DNA from: Corynebacterium uterequi
Lineage (GTDB): Bacteria > Actinomycetota > Actinomycetes > Mycobacteriales > Mycobacteriaceae
Direction of reading: 5' to 3'
Assembly: GCF_001021065.1 (NCBI RefSeq)
Contig: NZ_CP011546.1
Span: 558,001-622,000 of the forward strand
DNA: 64,000 bases
Part shown: positions 9,341-18,568 of the stretch, piece after piece
How the letters are laid out: each line of letters begins with the position of its first letter
Position numbering within the stretch: position 1 is the stretch's first letter
Position numbers and translations under genes: made by a program
Notes under the pieces: model-generated
Told to the model about the DNA's origin: nothing
What the model saw: only the letters and a program-made list of their open reading frames with translations
Databases searched by the model: none

Positions 9341-9445
9341 CCGCCAGCCCCTCCATCCCGAATAGCCGCCGGTAGGCGAGGCCCCAGGCGTCGAGCCGGC
9401 CTTCCTATCGCGAGTGATGCCTCCGACGCCGAATGGCGGCGGGGG

Positions 9446-9451
9446 TAGACT
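9446..9451 (+). promoter_or_regulatory. -10 box for a leaderless start
   Basis: TAGACT ends 7 nt before the ATG at 9459, and no ribosome binding site lies between them, so the transcript should begin at the start codon. Confidence 0.5.
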
Positions 9452-9458
9452 CGCCGAC

Positions 9459-9833
9459 ATGTCTACCGCACCCAGTCAGCATCGTCGCCTCGCGACCGTG
9501 TTCGCCATCGCCGGAACGCTCCACTTCGTCAAGCCGGAAATCTTCGATCAGATCGTCCCGCCGCAGCTCCCGGGGAAGCAGCGGGACTACACTCTCGCCT
9601 CCGGGGCGGCGGAGTTGGCGGTGGCCGGCATGCTCGCCGCGCCGAAGACGCGCCGAGCTGGTGGTTTGGCGTCGGTGGCGCTGCTGCTGGCGGTATGGCC
9701 GGCGAACTTCTACATGGCGTACCTGTGGCGGGATCGGAAGTGGCCGTGGCAGGTGGTGTCCATCGGGCGGTTGCCCTACCAGATTCCGCTCATTAAGCGG
9801 GCATGGTCGGTGTGGAAGGCACCCACGAAGTAA
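9459..9833 (+). CDS. Small DoxX-like membrane protein
   Basis: 124 residues with three or four hydrophobic segments (LATVFAIAGTLHFVKPE, YTLASGAAELAVAGMLAA, LASVALLLAVWPANFYMAYL). The HFVKPEIFDQIVPP motif with following helices is typical of the DoxX-like/YkgB-type small membrane proteins, whose role is not well defined. The leaderless ATG at 9459 is preferred over an in-frame ATG at 9414. It sits between the oxidase and fdhA, both on the same strand, and has its own promoter. Confidence 0.85.
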   Translation: MSTAPSQHRRLATVFAIAGTLHFVKPEIFDQIVPPQLPGKQRDYTLASGAAELAVAGMLAAPKTRRAGGLASVALLLAVWPANFYMAYLWRDRKWPWQVVSIGRLPYQIPLIKRAWSVWKAPTK

Positions 9834-9894
9834 GGCACCCGCCGGGTTCCCCCACGGGTGGCTTCGATGCCCTTCGAAGGTATCGTGGTGGACC

Positions 9895-12800
9895 ATGAGG
9901 AAGCCAACTTTGCTGAACTGGCCGGTGTTGCGCCAGTTCGAGGACTTGGACCTCTTTGGCCGTGACAAGAATACGAAGTCACGTAAGAGTGAGGAATTGA
10001 CGCCGCGGACCCACGAGGCCGATGGTGTCTACAAGTCCGTTTGTCCCTATTGCGCGGTCGGTTGCGGCCAGCGCATTTTTGTTAAGAACAACAAAGTCGT
10101 TCAAATTGAGGGGGATCCGGATTCGCCGATCTCCCGCGGCCGGCTCTGCCCTAAAGGCTCGGCAACCGAGCAGATGATTAACGCCCCGGGCCGGCACACG
10201 GAGGTGCTGTACCGCGCCCCGCACGCCACGGAGTGGACGCACATGAGCCGCGATAAGGCGGTGGACATGATCGTCGACCGCATCCTCGCCTCCCGGAAGA
10301 ACGGCTGGCAGGATGTTGACGACCAGGGTCGGGTGCTCAACCGGACGATGGGTTTCGCCGGCCTGGGCGGCGCCGTGCTCGATAACGAGGAAAACTACCT
10401 CATTAAGAAACTGTTTACCGCGCTCGGCGCGGTGCAGATCGAGAACGTCGCCCGTATATGACACTCGGCGACTGTTCCCGGTCTGGGAGCATCGTTTGGA
10501 CGCGGCGGCGCGACCCAGCCGCTGCAGGATATGGCGAACGCTGATTGCGTCGTCATTCAAGGGTCAAACATGGCCGAAAACCACCCGGTGGGATTCCAGT
10601 GGGTGATGGAGGCCAAACTGCGTGGCGCGCGGATTATCCACGTCGACCCGCGATTTACGCGTACCTCCGCGGTGTCGGATCGTCATATCCCCATCCGCGT
10701 GGGATCGGACGTTGTCCTGCTCGGCGCCTTGATTAACTACATGCTCGTCAACGAGCTGTATTTCCGGGATTATGTGGTGGCCTACACGAACGCCGCCACG
10801 CTGGTGAAGGAGGACTACCAGGGGCCGGAGGACCTCGACGGGCTGTTTTCCGGGCTCGATGAAGACACCGGCGAGTATGACAACGCCACGTGGCAGTACC
10901 AGCACGCCGGCGACGGCGAGGTGTGGAACTACCGCCGCGATGAGACGCTTGAAGACCCGAACACGGTCTTCCAGATCCTCAAGCGGCACTACTCGCGCTA
11001 CACCCCGGAGATGGTGGAACGAGCCTGCGGTATCTCCGTCGAGGAGTTCGAATACCTGGCCCGTTCCATCGCGGAGAACTCGGGCCGGGAGCGCACGACG
11101 GTGTTTGCCTACGCCCTCGGCTGGACCCAGCACACCCTGGGCCCGCAGGTGATTCGTGCCGCGGCGGTGTTGCAGCTGCTCATGGGCAACATCGGCCGCC
11201 CGGGCAGCGGCATCATGGCGCTGCGCGGCCACGCCTCCATTCAGGGGTCAACGGACATCCCGACGCTGTACCACCTCCTGCCCGGCTACGTGCCCATGCC
11301 GTCGGTGGCCCACACCTCCTTCGACGAGTGGGTCAACGCCACCGGCGACTACCACGGCAAGGGATTCTAGTCCATGGCCAGGGCATTTAACACCAGCCTG
11401 CTCAAGGCCTACTTCGGTGACGCCGCCACGAAGGACAATGACTTCGGCTACCACTGGCTGCCGCGCATCGACGGCAAGCACGGCACTTACCAGACGATGA
11501 TGAACATGGCCGACGGGTTGGTCGAAGGATATCTGGTCTTCGGTCAGAACCCGGCCGTGAGCTCCATCAACGGCAAGCTGCACCGCAAGGCGTTCCGCAC
11601 CGCTAAGTGGATGGTGGTCCGGGACAAGGAGATGATCGAGACCGCGAACTTCTGGCGTAACTCTCCGGAACACGAAACCGGCGAGGTCACAGCCGAGGAC
11701 ATCGGCACCGAGGTGTTCTACCTGCCGGCGGCCGCCCACGTGGAAAAGGCCGGCTCCTTCACCCAAACCCAGCGCATGGTGCAGTTCCGCGAGAAGGCCG
11801 TCGAACCGCCTGGGGACGCCCAAAGTGAGCTGGACTTCTTCTTCCAGCTGGGCCAACGCCTGCGCGAGCGACTCGCCGGGTCGACGGACCCGCGTGACCG
11901 CGCTCTGCTCAACATGACCTGGGACTATGCCAGCGCCGCGGATCCGTTGCGCGCGGACCCGGAGGCGGTGCTCGGTGAGATCAACGGCTACTACCTCACC
12001 GGCGAGCGCGCCGGGCAGCCGTTGGACAAGTTCGTGGACATGAAGGACGACGGTTCCACGTCCGGCGGGTGTTGGATCTACGCCGGCGTGTACGCGGGTG
12101 GGGTCAACCATGCCGCGAAGCGCACCCCGGCGAAGAGCCCGACGGACCCGGCCCCGGACTGGGGTTGGATCTGGCCGGCGAACCGTCGCGTGCTGTACAA
12201 CCGTGCGTCGGCGGACCCGCAGGGCAGGCCCTGGTCGGAGCGCAAGAAGTACGTGTGGTGGGATGAGGCTGCCGGGCAGTGGACCTCCACCGGCGACGTG
12301 GTGGACTTCCCGGCTACCCTGCGCCCGGACTTCGTTGCCGACCCCGCCGCCCAAGGCGCCGGCGCGCTGTGTGGCACGGACGCGTTCATCATGCAGGACG
12401 ACGGCAAGGCGTGGCTGTTCGCGCCGAGCGGCGTCGTCGACGGGCCCTTGCCTGCGCACTACGAGGCGCAGGAGTCCCGAGTGGCGAACCCGCTGTACAA
12501 CGTGCAGTCCTCCCCGTCGCGGGGGTTGTACTCCCGGTCGGATAACCTCCAGACCCCGCCGGTGGGCTCGGATGGTTCGCAGGTGTATCCCTTCACCTTC
12601 ACCACGTACCGCGTCACCGAGCAGCACGGCGCCGGCGGCAAGTCCCGGTGGGTGCCCTACCTGGCGGAGCTGCAGCCGGAGCAGTTCTGCGAGGTCTCCC
12701 CGGAGCTCGCCGAGCTGCGCCGGCTTGAACACGGAGGGTGGGCCACCATCATCACGCCGCGCTCGGCCATCGAGGCCCGGGTGTTGGTCACGGAGCGGAT

Positions 12801-13173
12801 GAAGGCGCGCACCGTTGATGGGAGGCAGTTCCACCAGATCGGCCTGCCGTTCCATTTCGCCAACTACGGCGAGGGCGCGGAGGTCACCGGTGACTCGGCC
12901 AATGACCTCATCGGCGTGACCCTGGAGCCGAACGCGTCGATCCAGCAGGCGAAGGTCACGGCCTGCGACATCCAGCCGGGCCGACGCCCGCGTGGTCGGG
13001 CGTTGACGCAGTTCGTCGCCGCCTACCGCGAGCGCGCCGGGATCACTGCCGAGACCGGCATGGACCGCGTCCTGGTGCCGGGCGAGCCCGAGCGGGACTT
13101 CGACCCCACCGGTGTGCAAGGCGGCCCGTGCGCCGAGGACGACACCACTGCCGAGAAGCCACAAGGAGCGTGA
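9895..13173 (+). CDS. fdhA: Formate dehydrogenase alpha subunit, selenocysteine-containing, interrupted by an in-frame amber codon (probably a pseudogene)
   Basis: One frame of 1,092 codons containing two internal stops. Codons 1-188 carry the 4Fe-4S site CPYCAVGCG and LCPKGSATEQ. The TGA at 10459-10461 is codon 189 in VARI-U-HSATVPGLGASFGRGG, exactly where FdnG/FdhF proteins carry the molybdenum-ligating selenocysteine, and a SECIS-like hairpin follows. The frame then runs through the molybdopterin domains to TAG at 11368-11370 (codon 492, GKGF-stop-SMARAFNTSLL) and continues in the same frame to 13173 with the C-terminal dinucleotide-binding domain. Related enzymes have an aromatic residue, often Trp, at the amber position, so TGG to TAG is the simplest reading. 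Unless suppressed, only a fragment is made. No Tat signal is seen, so the enzyme would be cytoplasmic, docked to the membrane by the NrfD subunit. The start is leaderless (TATCGT 8 nt upstream). First gene of fdhA-fdhB-nrfD. Confidence 0.85.
10459..10500 (+). promoter_or_regulatory. Bacterial SECIS element in fdhA
   Basis: Directly after the UGA, the mRNA can fold UCCC/GGGA around the apical loop GGUCU (10476-10488), extended below by G-C pairing across bulged bases. The GGUCU loop and its distance from the UGA match the fdhF SECIS of E. coli, which binds the C-terminal winged helices of SelB. Confidence 0.8.
11368..11370 (+). other. In-frame amber codon inside fdhA
   Basis: TAG at codon 492, (11368-9895)/3 = 491. 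Protein similarity to molybdopterin oxidoreductases continues across it in the same frame, with ATG four nucleotides downstream (11374) but no ribosome binding site in front of that ATG. Confidence 0.85.
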
Positions 13174-13181
13174 GGAAACTA

Positions 13182-14174
13182 ATGTCGCGACTACTAGAAT
13201 CCACCGCCCCGGGCTATCGGCTCGACGAGCGCAAGGCGTTTTTCACCGACACGTCCATCTGCATCGGCTGCAAGGCCTGCGAGGTGGCGTGCAAGGAATG
13301 GAACCGGGTGCCGCAGGACGGCGATTACCAGATGCTGGGGTCCTCCTACGACAACACCGGCGACCTGGGCGCGAACACGTGGCGCCACGTGGCCTTCGTC
13401 GAGCAGTCGAAGGACAAGATCGACGCCGCGCGGGAGTCCACGAAGCAGTTGGTGGGCCTCGGCCTGCCGAGCGTGGGCGCGCCGACGCCGCCCGCGTCCA
13501 CTCGCACCACCCCGCCGGACACCCCGGATTTCCGCTGGCTCATGGCCTCGGACGTGTGTAAACACTGCACCAACGCCGGCTGCCTCGACGTGTGCCCCAC
13601 GGGTGCGCTGTTTCGCACCGAGCACGGCACCGTCGTCGTGCAGGACGACGTGTGCAACGGATGCGGTACCTGTGTGGCGGGCTGCCCCTTCGGCGTCATC
13701 GAGCGACGCGACTCCGGCGGAGTGTCTGTGCGCACGTCCCGGCACCCGGTGGGGGAGGATTTCACCGTGGGGGAGAAGGCCCCCATGAAGAATCAGGGCG
13801 TGGCCCAGAAGTGCACGCTGTGTTACGACCGCATCAAGGTTGGCGACCGGCCGGCCTGCGCCCAGGCCTGCCCGACCACTTCTATTAAGTTCGGCACCCG
13901 CAACGAGATGCTGGACGTGGCGCGCCGACGCCTGACCGAGCTGCACGCCCAGGGCATCACCGAAGCCCGGCTGTACGGGGCGAACGAGGACGACGGCGTC
14001 GGCGGCACCGGCTCTATCTTCCTGCTGCTCGACGACCCGGAGGTCTACGGCCTGCCGCCGTACCCGGAGGTGCCCACCCGACGCCTGCCCGGGCTGTACA
14101 CGTCCATGCTCAAGGCCGCGGTGGGCATGGCCGGCGTGTTCACGGCCAGCTTCCTGTTAGGAGGACACAAGTGA
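13182..14174 (+). CDS. fdhB: Formate dehydrogenase iron-sulfur (beta) subunit
   Basis: 330 residues carrying four ferredoxin-type clusters of cysteines: CIGCKACEVACKEWN near residue 27, CKHCTNAGCLDVCP near 126, CNGCGTCVAGCPFG near 159, and CTLCYDRIKVGDRPACAQACP near 212. This is the FdnH/HybA-type electron-transfer subunit that passes electrons from FdhA to the membrane subunit. The ATG at 13182 follows GAGGAAA and is 8 nt after the fdhA stop; an in-frame upstream extension to 13128 lies inside fdhA. It overlaps the next gene by 4 nt, so the two are translationally coupled. A weakly hydrophobic C-terminus (AAVGMAGVFTASFLLGG) may anchor it. Confidence 0.93.
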   Translation: MSRLLESTAPGYRLDERKAFFTDTSICIGCKACEVACKEWNRVPQDGDYQMLGSSYDNTGDLGANTWRHVAFVEQSKDKIDAARESTKQLVGLGLPSVGAPTPPASTRTTPPDTPDFRWLMASDVCKHCTNAGCLDVCPTGALFRTEHGTVVVQDDVCNGCGTCVAGCPFGVIERRDSGGVSVRTSRHPVGEDFTVGEKAPMKNQGVAQKCTLCYDRIKVGDRPACAQACPTTSIKFGTRNEMLDVARRRLTELHAQGITEARLYGANEDDGVGGTGSIFLLLDDPEVYGLPPYPEVPTRRLPGLYTSMLKAAVGMAGVFTASFLLGGHK

Positions 14175-15376
14175 GAATCCCGAAAGTGATCCCGGACATC
14201 GTCAACCGGGTCACCGGCCGTTGGGCTCCGCCGGGGTCAGATCCGGAGCTGTCCAAGGGCAAGCCTCGCCTGCACCTGGATTACGCGGACCGAGACACCA
14301 GGCGTGAGCAGGCGAAGTCTCGTCGCGCGCGGGGTGGGAAGCACGGTGGCCTGGAGCGGCCGATGGTGCCCAAGGCGGTGTTTAGCTCCTACTACGGCCG
14401 GCCGATTGTCAAGGCCCCGCCGTGGGGCTGGCCGATCGGCGGCTACCTGTGGCTCGGCGGCATCGCCGGCGGGTCGGGCATGCTTGCCTTCGGCGCGCAG
14501 CTCATGGGCAATGAGCGGCTGCGTCGCTCCACGTCCCTCGCCGCGTTTTTCGCCTCCGGCGTGGGGTCGTTGGCGCTGGTTGGTGACCTGGGTCGCCCAG
14601 AGCGGATGCTCAACATGTTCCGCGTGTTTAAGGTGACCTCGCCGATGTCCGTCGGCTCCTACATCTTGGCCTCCTTCGCCACGTCTGCGTCCTTCCCGGC
14701 CTTAGCGGAGATGGACAAGATCCTTACCGGCTGGGGCGTTCCCCTGCCTTTGCCCGACTGGGTGCGCCGCCTGCTGCACCAGGCTGGGGTGGCGGGAACC
14801 CCGCTGGCCGGTACCTTCGGCCCGTTGTTGGCCACGTACACCGGCGTGCTCTTCGCGGACACCTCGGTGCCGGCGTGGAAGCACACGGGTACCCGGCTGC
14901 CGATGCTCTTCGGCTCCTCCGCCGCTCTCGCCTCGGGTGGGGTGGCGATGGTCGGTACTCACCCGGAGGACGCGCAACCCGCCCGCATCGTCGCGCTGGT
15001 GGGCGCCGGCACCGAGCTGGTGACCATGCACCGCATGAAAGAGGAGATGGATCCCACCGTGCGTCAGGCCTACGAGCTCGACGAGCCGGGGATCCTCCTC
15101 GGCATTGCCGAAGCCGCCGTGATCGTCGGTAGCGTCGGGACGTTCACCGCCCAGGTATTGTCCGCTCTGGACAGGGCGCCGAAGGTGAACCGGGTGGTGT
15201 CGATCGCCTCCGGGTTGGCGCTGGCGCTGGGCTCTGGATTCACCCGCTTCGGGGTGCTGCACGCGGGGCACAACTCGGCCCACGACCCGCGTTACGTCAT
15301 CGCTCCGCAACGCGCGGCGATGGATTCCGACCGAGCCGCCGGCCGCGTCGACGAGAACATCACGACCCTGGCTTAG
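14171..15376 (+). CDS. NrfD/polysulfide reductase-type membrane subunit of formate dehydrogenase
   Basis: 401 residues starting at GTG 14171 within the stop of fdhB (GTGA overlap). After a basic N-terminus of about 85 residues come multiple hydrophobic helices (WGWPIGGYLWLGGIAGGSGMLAF, FASGVGSLALVGDLGRPERM, GLALALGSGFTRFGVLHAGHNSA). GRPERMLNMFRVFK is typical of the NrfD family, which holds no heme and passes electrons between the iron-sulfur subunit and quinone. This replaces the cytochrome b subunit of FdnI-type enzymes. It is the last gene of the operon; a terminator hairpin follows about 80 nt later. Confidence 0.9.
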   Translation: MRIPKVIPDIVNRVTGRWAPPGSDPELSKGKPRLHLDYADRDTRREQAKSRRARGGKHGGLERPMVPKAVFSSYYGRPIVKAPPWGWPIGGYLWLGGIAGGSGMLAFGAQLMGNERLRRSTSLAAFFASGVGSLALVGDLGRPERMLNMFRVFKVTSPMSVGSYILASFATSASFPALAEMDKILTGWGVPLPLPDWVRRLLHQAGVAGTPLAGTFGPLLATYTGVLFADTSVPAWKHTGTRLPMLFGSSAALASGGVAMVGTHPEDAQPARIVALVGAGTELVTMHRMKEEMDPTVRQAYELDEPGILLGIAEAAVIVGSVGTFTAQVLSALDRAPKVNRVVSIASGLALALGSGFTRFGVLHAGHNSAHDPRYVIAPQRAAMDSDRAAGRVDENITTLA

Positions 15377-15454
15377 GCCGGGCGCCGCCCGCCCCCCTTC
15401 GTTGCACATCGGGAAAAGAATCCCTAGCGAAATGGGGGGGCGGTGTTACCCTCG

Positions 15455-15477
15455 AAAACAGGCAGTCCCTGTTTTTT
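15455..15477 (+). terminator. Terminator after the fdh operon
   Basis: Hairpin AAAACAGG / CCTGTTTT with loop CAGTC, with the T run extending to 15477. It lies 80 nt beyond the NrfD stop and about 110 nt before the small membrane peptide, so it separates the two units. Confidence 0.75.
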
Positions 15478-15583
15478 CGGGTTGTGTCTTGTCCTCGGAT
15501 GAGTGGGATGAGGGCAGGTGGCGCGTTCGGGTGGCGGTGGCTGTGTCTCCACGCTGTGTCAGCGTCTACCTAAGGAGGAAGCT

Positions 15584-15688
15584 GTGTCTCAAGAATCCTG
15601 GATGATGGTTGTCATCCTTTTCCTGTTCATCTACTCGGTCATCGTCACCCTGCTGTACCTGCGGCAGTCGAAGATGGTCACCCGCTAA
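15584..15688 (+). CDS. 34-residue single-span membrane peptide
   Basis: A short frame with a near-perfect ribosome binding site (TAAGGAGG at 15571-15578, 5 nt before the GTG start). It encodes MSQESWM, then the hydrophobic span MVVILFLFIYSVIVTLLYL, then RQSKMVTR. A short acidic/polar N-terminus, one helix and a positive C-terminus fit a small membrane protein with the C-terminus inside. It resembles small accessory subunits of transporters in size and layout, but no transporter gene is next to it and I cannot name the partner. Its TAA overlaps the stop of the convergent response regulator gene (CTAA at 15685-15688). The 206 bp before it hold the fdh terminator and probably its own promoter. 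Confidence 0.75.
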   Translation: MSQESWMMVVILFLFIYSVIVTLLYLRQSKMVTR

Positions 15689-16410
15689 GCACCCGGCGCG
15701 TGGGTGAGGAGGTCCGCCCGGTCCACGAGCCCTGCGCGCAGAGCGAAGAGGACGGCGTGGACCCGGTCGCGGCTGTCGGTTTTCATGAGGATGTGCCGGA
15801 CATGGGTCTTCACCGTGGCCATAGAGATGAACTCCGTGGTGGCGATGTCGTCATTGGAGTACCCCAGGGCGATGAGCCGGAGCAGGCCGCGTTCCCGGTC
15901 CGTCAGGCTACCCAGACGTCGGCGATCGGCGTCACTCGGTGCGGGCGGGCGCGCGCTGTCGGTGCTGCGGGCGGCGGCGATGACATGTCGGGTGACTCGC
16001 GGCGCTAGTACCGCGTCGCCGGCGTGCACGGTGCGGATGGCGCTGAGTAGTTGTTCCGGCTCGGCGTCTTTCAGCAGGAAGCCACTGGCCCCGGCATCGA
16101 GGGCGTCGCAGACGAAGCTGCGGTCGTCGAAGGTCGTGAGCATGATGACCCGGACGTGCGGATCTTCGGCGAGCAGCCGGGCGGTGGCGGTGATGCCGTC
16201 CATATCCGGCATCTGGATGTCCATGAGCACCACGTCGGCGGGTGGGGTGGTGGGCGTGGGCGCGTCGGTGAAGAGCTCCGCGCCGTCGCCGGCGCTGAAC
16301 ACCACCGCCATGTCGGGTTGGGAGTCGACGAGCAGCCCGAAGCCGGTGCGTACCAGCAGTTGATCGTCGACGAGCCCGACGCGGATCGGGTCGTTCGTGT
16401 GCGCGCTCAT
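15685..16410 (-). CDS. NarL/LuxR-type response regulator
   Basis: 241 residues. The receiver domain (about 9-130) has the acidic pocket VDD near residue 15, the phosphorylatable Asp in VVLMDIQMPDMDG near 63, and LKDAEPEQLL. The C-terminal helix-turn-helix (about 165-230) contains LTDRERGLLRLIALGYSNDDIATTEFISMATVKTHV, the LuxR/NarL signature. It overlaps the histidine kinase by 4 nt (ATGA), so they form one operon. The likely target is the divergent ABC transporter that starts 87 bp beyond the kinase, a common arrangement for antibiotic or envelope stress exporters. That link is inferred from position. Confidence 0.93.
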   Translation of the reverse strand: MSAHTNDPIRVGLVDDQLLVRTGFGLLVDSQPDMAVVFSAGDGAELFTDAPTPTTPPADVVLMDIQMPDMDGITATARLLAEDPHVRVIMLTTFDDRSFVCDALDAGASGFLLKDAEPEQLLSAIRTVHAGDAVLAPRVTRHVIAAARSTDSARPPAPSDADRRRLGSLTDRERGLLRLIALGYSNDDIATTEFISMATVKTHVRHILMKTDSRDRVHAVLFALRAGLVDRADLLTHAPGA

Positions 16411-17546
16411 CGGGGGATGGTCACCTCCACGGTGAAGGAGTCGGCGGAAGCGTGGTGGCGCAGGGAGCCTCCGTGGGTTCTGGCTCGCTCGGCCATGCCG
16501 ATGAGCCCATGGCCGCTTCCCGGGGTGGTCGGTGCGCGGTGGGCGAGGGGATTCTCGGCGTTGATGGTGATGGTCTTAGGATCCACAGCGAAGTGGATGT
16601 TCCCGCGGCGGGAGCCGTCGGGCCCGCCGGCGTAGCGCAGCATGTTCGTCACCATCTCCTGGGTGATGCGGTAGCAGGTCAGTTGCGTCAATTCCGGCAG
16701 GTCGTCGGCGGCGTCGAGCAAGTCGCCGAGGCCGGTGACGCTGAGCGTGAGACCGGTCGCCTCAGCTTCGCTCAGTAGGGTGCCGAGCGCGTCGAGGGTA
16801 GGTGCGGCGCGTCGCACCCGCCCAGAGGCATCGTCGTCTGAGCCTTCCTCCCTAAGGACGGTGAGCAGGCCCCGTAGCTGGGTGAGTGCCTGCCGGGATT
16901 CCGTCGCGATGGTGCCGAGAGCCTGCGCGGCGACGTCGGGGTGATCGGCGGCGGCGAAGCGGGCTCCGTCGGCCAGGGCGATGACGCCGCTGAGCGCGTG
17001 GGCGACGATGTCATGCATCTCCCGGGCGATGCGGGTGCGTTCCAGAACTGCGGCGAGCTCGGCGCGTTCGCGTAGCAGCGCCTTTTCGTTCTGTTGGCGC
17101 AGGGCGTCTGTGCCGAGGCGCCAGAAGAACGCCAGGATGATGGCGCCGGCGACGCTGGCGATGGCGATGAAGTAGAAGCTGTGCGGTTCGACGTGCCAGG
17201 CCGCGCCGACCGCCCCGGCCCCCAGCCAGCACATCCACAGTGGGTGCAGGCGGCGTGGCGTGGCCGACGCCGCGAGGTAGGCGGCGTAACACGCGGCGGG
17301 CGCGAGCATGACGGGCTCCGGCCCGGCGGGGAACACGAGTTGGATGCTCAGGGCTGTGCCGACGATGACGAGTGCCACGACGGGGGCGCGGTGGAAGAAC
17401 ACCAGCGCTGCGACGATGATCCCGAGGACAACGGCGGCGACGGCGTCGGGCAGCACGCGGTAGTGCCATAGGGAGGGCACGGTGGCCGCCGCCACCAGCA
17501 GGATCATGACGATCCGCATCGGGGCGCCGATGTGGGTGCTTCGCAT
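16407..17546 (-). CDS. Sensor histidine kinase (HisKA_3 type)
   Basis: 379 residues. Several N-terminal membrane helices (about 7-150) include MILLVAAATVPSLW, AVAAVVLGIIVAALVFF and FYFIAIASVAGAIILAFFW, with almost no extracytoplasmic loop. The phosphoacceptor motif REMHDIVAHALSGVIAL is near residue 175. The ATP-binding domain shows NMLRYAGG for the N box and GSGHGLIGMAERARTHGG for the G box. Kinases of this layout often sense through the membrane or through a partner transporter. Start at 17546, with TAGCCT 6 nt upstream suggesting a leaderless transcript. It is divergent from the ABC ATPase. Confidence 0.9.
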   Translation of the reverse strand: MRSTHIGAPMRIVMILLVAAATVPSLWHYRVLPDAVAAVVLGIIVAALVFFHRAPVVALVIVGTALSIQLVFPAGPEPVMLAPAACYAAYLAASATPRRLHPLWMCWLGAGAVGAAWHVEPHSFYFIAIASVAGAIILAFFWRLGTDALRQQNEKALLRERAELAAVLERTRIAREMHDIVAHALSGVIALADGARFAAADHPDVAAQALGTIATESRQALTQLRGLLTVLREEGSDDDASGRVRRAAPTLDALGTLLSEAEATGLTLSVTGLGDLLDAADDLPELTQLTCYRITQEMVTNMLRYAGGPDGSRRGNIHFAVDPKTITINAENPLAHRAPTTPGSGHGLIGMAERARTHGGSLRHHASADSFTVEVTIPR

Positions 17547-17619
17547 GGGTGAAGGCTAACCCAGGCCACGCCCTCGCGAAATCATCCCGCGGGCTGATGT
17601 AGTGCTGAGACGACGTTTC

Positions 17620-17625
17620 TAGCGT
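17620..17625 (+). promoter_or_regulatory. -10 box of the ABC exporter operon
   Basis: TAGCGT lies 7 nt before the ATG at 17633, with no ribosome binding site between. The 86-bp divergent space to the kinase should hold the response regulator site, though I see no clear dyad. Confidence 0.4.
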
Positions 17626-17632
17626 GATCGGT

Positions 17633-18568
17633 ATGGCACAGATACCCACTGACACGATCGTCACGCGAGGGCTGACAAAAACCTTCGGCCGCGCCCGCGT
17701 GCCCATCGTCACGGACCTCAACCTCGTTGTTCCCCGCGGGGCGGTGTACGGATTCATCGGCCCCAACGGCTCGGGCAAAACCACCACCATGAAGATGCTG
17801 TTGGGGTTGGAACAGCCCAGCGGCGGCGAGATCGACCTGTTCGGCACCACCTTGGCCCCGAACACGTGGCGCAGGCTCATCGCCCGCTGCGGCGCCCTCA
17901 TCGAAAACCCGCCCGGTTACGGTCACCTCACCGGACGGGAGAACCTGCGCATTGTCCAGCATCTTCGAGGCGTGGATGACCGGCGTATCGACGACGTCAT
18001 GGACCTGGTCCGGCTTCGCGATCACCAGCACAAACTGGTGCGCACCTACTCCTTGGGGATGAAGCAGCGCCTGGGGATCGCCATCGCGCTGGCGCACCAC
18101 CCGGAGTTAGTGATCCTCGACGAGCCGACTAACGGCCTGGACCCCGCCGGCATCGAGGAGATCCGGCGGCTCATCGCCAGCCTCAGCGAGCGTGGCGTGA
18201 CCGTCCTCGTGGCCTCCCACCTGCTCGACGAGGTGGAGAAAGTCACCACTCACCTCGGCATCATCGGCGCCGGGAACCTCATCTTCCAAGGCACGCGCGC
18301 TGAACTCATGGCGCACACCACCGCCGATACGCTGCTGACCACCCGCACTCCCGTCGACACCGCGGGGCTCAGCGCCTCGACGGGCGTAGAACTCGCCGAG
18401 GAGCCATCCGACGGCGGACAGCCGCGTTACCGCGTTTCCGGCGTGGCGGACGTGGGGGCGCTGAACACGCTGCTCGTCAACCGTGGGGTTGAGGTGACCA
18501 GCCTGCAGCAGGTCACCCCCAGCCTGGAAGATGTCTTCCTGCGCCTGACCGCGAAGGCGCAGCTATGA
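17633..18568 (+). CDS. ABC transporter ATP-binding protein (antibiotic/lantibiotic exporter type)
   Basis: 311 residues. Walker A GPNGSGKTTT is near residue 45, the signature YSLGMKQRLGIA near 140, Walker B LVILDEPTNGLDP near 162, then the switch ASHLLDEVEKV. A C-terminal domain of about 90 residues follows (TSLQQVTPSLEDVFLRLTAKAQL), as in the BcrA/DrrA-type exporters. I use the ATG at 17633 rather than the GTG at 17624, because the -10 box would remove the latter. It overlaps the permease gene by 4 nt. The neighbouring two-component system probably controls it. Confidence 0.93.
   Translation: MAQIPTDTIVTRGLTKTFGRARVPIVTDLNLVVPRGAVYGFIGPNGSGKTTTMKMLLGLEQPSGGEIDLFGTTLAPNTWRRLIARCGALIENPPGYGHLTGRENLRIVQHLRGVDDRRIDDVMDLVRLRDHQHKLVRTYSLGMKQRLGIAIALAHHPELVILDEPTNGLDPAGIEEIRRLIASLSERGVTVLVASHLLDEVEKVTTHLGIIGAGNLIFQGTRAELMAHTTADTLLTTRTPVDTAGLSASTGVELAEEPSDGGQPRYRVSGVADVGALNTLLVNRGVEVTSLQQVTPSLEDVFLRLTAKAQL

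Noticed and set aside
11368..11370. Genome-wide reassignment of TAG, or pyrrolysine
   Set aside because: TAG is the normal stop of several intact genes here (UPF0182, ureB, ureC, smpB), and no pyl gene is seen.
15402..15605. 67-residue plus-strand frame
   Set aside because: Crosses the fdh terminator and overlaps the better-supported small peptide in another frame.
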